Part shown: one piece after another, positions 58,239 through 64,000 of the stretch
Numbering within the stretch: position 1 is the first letter of the stretch
How the letters are laid out: each line of letters begins with the position of its first letter
Assembly (NCBI GenBank): GCA_037962975.1
Contig: CM075669.1
Coordinates: 81,450,001-81,514,000, forward strand
Reading direction: 5' to 3'
Length of the DNA: 64,000 nucleotides
DNA from: Clitoria ternatea
Lineage: Eukaryota; Streptophyta; Magnoliopsida; Fabales; Fabaceae
Translations under genes and position numbers: made by a program
The notes under the pieces: model-generated
What the model saw: only the letters and a program-made list of their open reading frames with translations
Told to the model about the DNA's origin: nothing
Database searches by the model: none

Positions 58239-59184
58239 TGATCCGGTCCCAACACCGGCCCCCAAGAGCATAGTCTTAATGCTTTGCCAGATCAGCATTT
58301 TGAACAGAAGAAGTACGTTTCAAATTCCCTACAATTACTCTTATACGAAGGACATACCTTAAAGACGTACTTACCACTCCTCCAAGAAAGCGATTTAGTT
58401 AGGCGGAATATGTCACATCTTATTGTGTAAGTATCTTTTAAACAAAGTTCATGCCCAAAAGAACGTTCATGTTACTCCATCAAGGTATGTGACTCCGCCA
58501 AGACATGTGAACTCCGCCAAAGCCTATTACTCCGCCAAGCCATAGGCTTAACACAGGTGAAATACTGAAATCCTCATATTGCGAGCGAGCCCATACTTAT
58601 AACCCCGGCACGAGATTGACTCTGTCTTGAGAGGTTGAAAATGGGAAACACGCTGTCACGCATAAGAGGGAACAACAAATAAAATAATAAAGCATTAACG
58701 CTTTCCAAGTAAGTGGAAATACCCACTACAGTGATGGTGCTTGTAAACGGCGCATGGGCCCATTACCTTTCTTGCATTATGCCTGAAAACAAGGAATGAG
58801 TCCTACCAATAATAGAGCACCAGTAACAGGTATATAAACTTCAGCAAAAAGGTATACAGGGAGAGACCCTTAATTCTAAACCTTACACTCATACTTGTAT
58901 AATTCTCTTGGATTTGCTTTCTAAGTCTGAATGGAATTTCTGAATACTGACTTGAGCGTCGGAGAATAATTGCAGGTACAACCAACAACTGTGTCAAGAT
59001 AAAGGAGGCTATTCCGGGCGAACTACTATACCGCCACAGAGTGCATTGTACTACGCCCCTGTATGCAAGAGGACTCCGTATTTGTATCTGTATCAAGACC
59101 TCTTCATATCAGATTTTATATAACTTATATATTCTGAATTGTTTGGCAATCACACCTTTTACACCCCCAGTAAAGAACAATTCA
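58239..59184 (+). repeat. 5' LTR of Tat-3
   Basis: The right end is firm: ...CAATTCA at 59184 followed at once by the primer site. The left end, TGATCCGGTCCC, is the best TG candidate but unverified without the 3' LTR. It contains three tandem ACTCCGCCAAG words (58490-58540) upstream of the TATA box. Confidence 0.6.
58831..58837 (+). promoter_or_regulatory. TATA box of Tat-3 LTR
   Basis: TATATAA in GGTATATAAACTTCAGC. The expected start near 58865 would leave an R-U5 of about 320 bases. Confidence 0.6.
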
Positions 59185-59204
59185 TTGGCACGCCCGGTGG
59201 GACC
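59185..59204 (+). other. Primer binding site of Tat-3
   Basis: TTGGCACGCCCGGTGGGACC directly follows the LTR. It is a non-Met type of site, as seen in Tat-like elements. Confidence 0.75.
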
Positions 59205-59258
59205 TGTAAATTTGGTAATCCCACAATCCTTAATCAATACCCATTACATTGGTAATCA

Positions 59259-60696
59259 ATGGAAAGACCAAGACCAGAAGTGCAGACTGAGGATTCCCCT
59301 CCACGCAATCCTAGACGTCTAAGCTTCAACAGCAATATTCACGAAAAGGCAACGCATGTTGGCTCTCCAGATCCGAGAGATGACATGATCAGAATGCTGA
59401 GGGAAGAAATTGCAGAGCTTCGACGTGAAAAGGCGAATCCTATGCATGAGAAAGCTGGCCCTGCAAAATAGCCGCAACACGAACCGCATGTACAGGAGGA
59501 ATCGAGTACCCCAAATTATTCTCGTATCCCTACTTACATGGAAGAGCAACGAAGCCTACCACTTGCAAATGCCCATCATCTTGAGAGAAGGAGAATCATT
59601 TCAAATACATCCCCCTCAGGGTACAAGATGAGTGTTCCATTTTCCAAAAGACTTATGAATGCGTATGTCCCTAGACATTTACAAACTATGCAACCTATTT
59701 CCATAGGGAAATACACCGGGGAGACAGATCCTTCTAAGCATTTAGATGCTTACATCTATGAGCTATGTTCTTAGGTGCTGAGGAAGATGTCATGTGCAGA
59801 ATGTTCCCCAGAACCCTCACAGGTGAAGCCCTTAGCTGGTTCAAGAGTTTACCTTCAGGTTCCATTGATTCATGGGAAGACTTGGCCACAGCTTTTGGCA
59901 GTCACTTTGTAATCTCTAGGGATACGCCTAGAACCTCCCATACCTTGGCTCAGATTAAGCAAAGTGATAAAGAACCTTTAAAGGATTTCCTGAAAAGATT
60001 TTATAAAGAGGCAGCCATGGTCCCTGACTTAACAGAAGCAATCTAGCTGCATATCCTCATCGAGGCCATGCAGCCAAAATCTCCCTTCGCTTTGTCTTTG
60101 GCAAAAGGACCTCCATCCACCATGGAAGAGTTTCGCAGAAAAGCATCCAAGTACGTAAGTATTGAGATGCACTTGAAAGCAACTGCAGCTCGCAATAAAC
60201 CACCTATTTCAGCTCCACGCCATGACAAAGATAAGGATAAATCATCCAGGAATGATAAGTTTCCTCAGAAAGATAAGGCAGGGAGCCAACCCTTCAAACA
60301 ACAAGATAGACGTGTTTTCAATTTCGCTCATTATGCACCCCTTAACACGACATACGAACAAATCCTGCGCGAAGTAGGATAGACTACACTCAATGTTTAC
60401 GGGATCCAATGCCCACCTCCACTCAGGCGCGGTGGGAATCCAAAGAAATATTGTGAGTTTCACGAGTCAGTTGGCCATACCACGGAGGAGTGCAAGCAAC
60501 TCAAGAACACTATTGAGGTGCTTATCCGTGAAGGCAAACTAAAACACTATTTGTTTAGGAGTAAATCTCATGATGAGCCAGAGAGGTTCGAGAAACGACC
60601 TCGTGATCGTTCTCCGGATCCCGATAACACTCGGGATCCAAAACGTACAGCAGCAATAGAAAAACAAAAGAGTATTGTTCTGGAGACTGCCTAAAG
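59259..60696 (+). pseudogene. Gag of Tat-3
   Basis: ATG at 59259 (MERPRPEVQTEDSPPRNPRR) with a coiled coil (MIRMLREEIAELRREK). TAG at 59469 replaces a Gln, and the frame continues with PISIGKYTGETDPSKHLDAY. A frameshift near 59768 leads to ALSWFKSLPSGSIDSWEDLA, ISRDTPRTSHTLAQIKQSDK and LKDFLKRFYKEA, the classic Tat Gag core. Stops at 60044, 60380 and 60692 are single codons. A Tat-type Cys/His motif (KKYCEFHESVGHTTEECKQL, about 60445-60505) precedes an Arg/Asp-rich linker. Gag would form the particle that packages element RNA. Confidence 0.85.
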
Positions 60697-62368
60697 AGAA
60701 CCAAGCCCTGAACCCAGATTGCGGGGCAAAAGGCAGGTGGTAGATATGATTGCTGGAGGCTTTGCCGGGGGCGGACCCTCAATCACCACGAGGAAAAACC
60801 ACCACCGTATGATCTTGACGGTACAAGGCAAGAGCAAAGAATATCGCCCATTCAGGAACAGGGTACAGACGCCGCCTATAACCTTCACAGACGACAATTT
60901 TGGCCCTACTATTCCTGAAGGAGATGACGCAGTAGTGATTATTGCAGTAATCGCTAATATGGACGTAAAACGCATCCTAGTTGATCAGGGAAGTTCCTGT
61001 GACGTTATCTTCTATGACTATTTTAAACGCATGGGATTAACTGATGCAGATTTACAGCCATATACGCAGGACCTTACAGCCTTCAATGGCGCCAAACAGC
61101 CCACCAAAGGTTACTTGGACACAAGGATTACTTTTGATGGCGAACCTGGAGCAAAGACTGTGAAATCCAGGATTCTCGTCATTGATGTGAAATCTCCATA
61201 CAACGGCATCATTGGCCGGCCTACCCTGAATGCCATGGAAGCCATCGTTTCAACCCCTCACTTGTTAATCAAGTTCATTGATAAAGATAATCAAGTCTCA
61301 TCTGTAAGGGGCGACCAGGAAATGGCTCGCTATTGCTATAATTTGAGTCTTAACATGGTGAAGCTTGAAACCATATCCAAGAAAAGGAAGTTGAATGAAG
61401 GAAGTAGCGCGGCGGCGTCCGTCAATTTGGTGGATCTTGACCCCAGGGTGGAGTCTTCCATAGATCCACTGAACCCTTTAAAACCAACTCCAGAGGGTGG
61501 CTCCAGGTCTATTGTTTTGGGTAACACCCCGGAACAAATTACAAACATCAATGACAAGCTTGAAGCTAGCATAGAGACAAAACTAATTGCACTTCTCCAT
61601 GAGTATAAAGAAATTTTCGCTTGGACCGCCGCAGATATGCCTGGCATGGATCCCAACTTTTGTTGTCACCGCCTGGCGGTGTATCCTGAAACCAAGCCTG
61701 TAGCACAAAAGAAACGGCGTATGGGTCTGACAAAACAAAAGGCTGCTTGTGAGAAAACAGAGGAACTTCTCAAGGCAGGGTTCATCAGGGAACTCCGTTA
61801 TTCCTCCTGGTTGTCTAACGTGGTCATGGTACAGAAAGCCAATGGCAAATGGCGTATGTGTATAGACAATGTTGATTTGAATAAATGTTGTCCCAAAGAT
61901 CCATACCCTCTCCCCAACATTGATAGACTGGTTGACGATTCTTCAGGATATAAGTATCTATCTTTCATGGATGCTTACTCCGGTTACAACCAAATTCCAA
62001 TGTGTGAAGAGGATCAAGAGAAGACAGCGTTTATTAATGATAAAGGAGTCTTTTGCTACAACGTCATGCCATTTGGGTTAATAAATGCCGGGGCAACCTA
62101 CCAGCGCATGATCAACAAAGTTTTTGAGGGTATGCACACAAAGCTGGTAGAAGTCTATATTGATGATATTATTGCCAAGACCCCGGAAGGCGAAGACCAT
62201 GTTGAAGATCTACGTCTCATTTTTCGACGCCTGCAACAACACGACATGAGGCTCAACCCATTGAAGTGCATATTCGCTGTCCCTGGGGGTAGATTTTTGG
62301 GCTTCATGTTAACACAAAGAGGTATAGAGGCTAATCCTGATAAATGTCGTGTTATCCAAGAGTTGTAG
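60697..62368 (+). CDS. Protease and reverse transcriptase of Tat-3
   Basis: The first Met in the open frame is at 60719. The protease has ILVDQGSSCDVIFYD (D-Q-G at 60983-60991), the normal Tat variant. RT has the lead-in EIFAWTAADMPGMDPNF, then EELLKAGFIREL, MCIDNVDLNKCCPKDPYPLP, SFMDAYSGYNQIPM, VMPFGLINAGATYQRM and the active site YIDD at 62156-62167 (usually YVDD; Ile is conservative), then FLGFMLTQRGIEANPDKCR. TAG at 62366-62368 replaces the Gln of an expected Q-S-P-K; the frame goes on beyond it. The two catalytic Asp are intact, so protease and RT domains could fold if translated. Confidence 0.85.
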
Positions 62369-63205
62369 AGCCCCAAGACAATGAAAGAGGTACAATCCCT
62401 CAACGGCAAAATCGCTGCTCTAGCACATTTCATGCCAAAAATGGCTCATCGCTCTCTTCCCTTGTACAAAATGCTAAAAAAAGACAAGAAATTCAATTGG
62501 GGCCCAGAGCAAGAGGCGGCATTCCAAAGCTTGAAAAACGTCTTAGCCAGCCCTCCGATCCTGGTAAAACCAAGCCCAGGTGAGCAACTCATCGTTTATC
62601 TGTCTGTTTTAGATGAGGCTTTAGGAGTGGCTCTGGTCAAAGAGACAGTTGAAGGCCAACGACCGGTATACTTCATCGGTAAAACATTGTACGGTGCAGA
62701 ATGCCGTTATCAGAAGATTGAAAAGGCAGCGCTTGCAGTTGTTTGGGCTTCACGACGCCTAAGACCATACTTTCATGCCCATCCCATATTGATTCGCATA
62801 GATTTACCACTCCGTACTATACTGTTCAAACCAGACCTAGCTGGAAGAATGATCAAATGGGCCATAGAACTCTCTGAATTCGACATATCTTACGAGCCAA
62901 GGACTGCTATCAAGGCACAAGTTCTAGCAGATTTCGTAGTTGAGTTAACATGTTCTAGCCCAGATGCAGATCATTCACACTGGACGGTATATGTTGATGG
63001 GTCTTCAAATAGCAAAGGATGCGGGGCAGAAATTGTTATGGAAAGTGATGGCGAGGTACACCTCGAAATTTCATTGCACTTCACCTTCACTACGTCTAAC
63101 AATCAGGCGGAGTATGAAGCCTGCTTAGCCAGACTCAGAGCAGTACAGGATATTGGAGCCAAAACTGTCATCTTATGCAGTGATTCCCAATTAGTCATCT
63201 CGTAA
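62369..63205 (+). CDS. Dual RNase H of Tat-3
   Basis: The same frame continues with the RT connection (KIAALAHFMPKMAHRSLPLY, FNWGPEQEAAFQSLKNVLAS). The first RNase H follows (LIVYLSVLDEALGVALVKE, YFIGKTLYGAECRYQKIEKA, LRPYFHAHPILIRIDLPL). The second, archaeal-type RNase H starts at about 62980 with HWTVYVDGSSNSKGCGAEIV, then NQAEYEACLARLRAV and LCSDSQLVIS, giving the D-E-D acids. In Tat elements the first domain is generally degenerate, and here its first Asp is already missing (YLSVLDEALG). TAA at 63203 replaces a Gln. An ATG at 62381 is the first Met after the previous stop. Confidence 0.85.
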   Translation, partial: SPKTMKEVQSLNGKIAALAHFMPKMAHRSLPLYKMLKKDKKFNWGPEQEAAFQSLKNVLASPPILVKPSPGEQLIVYLSVLDEALGVALVKETVEGQRPVYFIGKTLYGAECRYQKIEKAALAVVWASRRLRPYFHAHPILIRIDLPLRTILFKPDLAGRMIKWAIELSEFDISYEPRTAIKAQVLADFVVELTCSSPDADHSHWTVYVDGSSNSKGCGAEIVMESDGEVHLEISLHFTFTTSNNQAEYEACLARLRAVQDIGAKTVILCSDSQLVIS

Positions 63206-64000
63206 ATTCTGGGCGAGTATCAGGCTAAAGAACCTCTGCTGCAACAATATCTAAACGTTAATGAGTTAAAGCGACACTTCGATAAAGTCTCTTTCAAACA
63301 TGTACCCCAGGAAGAAAATACACGTGCGGATATCCTCTCCAGGTTGGCTAGCACAAAGAAGGCTGGAAGCACAGCTATGGTTGTACAAAGTACCTTGGTA
63401 GAGCCAAGTGTTTCCTTTCCTTCTTCAATGTGTATGATTAGAAGCCGCTCCTTTGATGACGATTCCTGGGTAGCCCCGATAGTTCATTACCTTGTTAATG
63501 GACAATTACCCACGGATGATCTTGAACGGCGGAAATTGAAGAAGGAAGCACCTTATTATACACTCGTTGACGGACAGTTATACCGTCGAGGAATTTCTGT
63601 TCCTTACTTAATATGCATAAACGAAAATGAGGTGCAAGCTATTTTAGAAGAAGTCCATGAAGGGCAATGTGGACACCATCCGGGGGCGCGTAGTCTAATG
63701 CGAAAAATACTCAGAGCTGGGTATTGGTGGCCCACCCTGAAGCATGACTCCGCCTTGTATGTTCAGAAGTGCAATCAATGTCAACGATTCGCAAACCTTC
63801 ATCACACTCCGGCGGAAGAAATGTCATCATCAATAACGCCTTGGCCTTTCTATCAATGGGGCATGGATATCTTAGGTCCATTCCCAACTGCGCCTGGCGG
63901 TATCAAATACTTGATAGTTGGTGTTGATTACTTCACCAAATGGATTGAAGCAGAGGCAGTAGTGCACATTACATCAGCCAGGGCTCGTAGATTCGTATAC
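63206..64000 (+). CDS. Integrase of Tat-3 (3' partial)
   Basis: Open in the same frame to the window edge. It begins with the linker after RNase H (YQAKEPLLQQYLNVNELKRH, HVPQEENTRADILSRLAS), then LVDGQLYRRGISVPYL and the HHCC finger (EVHEGQCGHHPGARSLMRKI, CNQCQRF, about 63650-63790). The catalytic core starts with WGMDILGPFPTAPGG (about 63860) and YFTKWIEAEAV. The second Asp, the Glu and the C-terminal domain lie outside. No defect is visible in the part seen. Confidence 0.85.
   Translation, partial: MLGEYQAKEPLLQQYLNVNELKRHFDKVSFKHVPQEENTRADILSRLASTKKAGSTAMVVQSTLVEPSVSFPSSMCMIRSRSFDDDSWVAPIVHYLVNGQLPTDDLERRKLKKEAPYYTLVDGQLYRRGISVPYLICINENEVQAILEEVHEGQCGHHPGARSLMRKILRAGYWWPTLKHDSALYVQKCNQCQRFANLHHTPAEEMSSSITPWPFYQWGMDILGPFPTAPGGIKYLIVGVDYFTKWIEAEAVVHITSARARRFVY

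Larger units (their letters stand above)
58239..64000 (+). mobile_element. Tat-lineage Ty3/gypsy retrotransposon Tat-3 (3' end outside window)
   Basis: 5' LTR, primer site, Gag, protease, RT, two RNase H domains and the start of integrase lie in one direction; the window ends within the integrase core. Dual RNase H and a DQGSS protease place it in the Tat lineage, but its primer site and LTR differ from Tat-2. From 59765 to 64000 one reading frame persists, broken only by single stops, so it is the youngest-looking coding element here. Confidence 0.85.

Overview
This 64 kb window is repeat-dense DNA from a flowering plant, most likely a legume. The legume call is an inference from the style of the elements: a Copia element with an envelope-like tail as in soybean SIRE1, Tat-lineage Ty3/gypsy elements, and CACTA elements with an Ulp1-like gene. 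No intact host gene could be supported. Almost everything is transposable elements in several states of decay, nested inside one another. I found no RNA gene and no CRISPR array.

Nest 1 (about 1-38449). A minus-strand Ty3/gypsy element (gypsy-A: RT at 25741-26440, Gag/protease at 36474-38140, one LTR at 38160-38449) was split by a full plus-strand Copia element with LTRs and an envelope-like region (Copia-2, 26446-36468). A second, minus-strand Copia element (Copia-1, about 5157-25740) abuts and truncates gypsy-A at 25740. Copia-1 was itself hit three times: by a plus-strand Ty3/gypsy element entering from the left edge (gypsy-1, 1-about 5156); by a 3.2 kb palindromic element built like two LTRs head to head, with 5-bp target duplications (6197-9422); and by a 10.4 kb CACTA transposon in its LTR (14862-25288, target duplication AAA). 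The CACTA element carries a 4 kb solo LTR (19908-23892, target duplication ATGGA). The deepest stack is four levels: gypsy-A, Copia-1, CACTA, solo LTR.

Middle (38450-54773). A gene-poor AT-rich stretch is followed by a Tat-lineage gypsy element on the minus strand (Tat-2, 40754-50499). It has short 233-236 bp LTRs, two RNase H domains, a 67-bp tandem array and an antisense gene with its own TATA box. More AT-rich DNA follows, then a 5'-truncated Copia fragment (53173-54490).

Right end (54774-64000). A long LTR-like block (54774-58238) appears to be interrupted by the 5' LTR of another Tat element (Tat-3). Tat-3 runs off the window in the middle of its integrase and is the best preserved: its reading frame is broken by one frameshift and several single stop codons.

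Most stop codons whose original codon can be guessed fit C-to-T or G-to-A change (CAA/CAG/CGA/TGG to stop), as expected for methylated, silenced repeats. The two most unusual objects are the palindromic head-to-head LTR element and the CACTA gene in which a TNP2 transposase runs in frame into an Ulp1-like protease that keeps its His-Asp-Cys triad.
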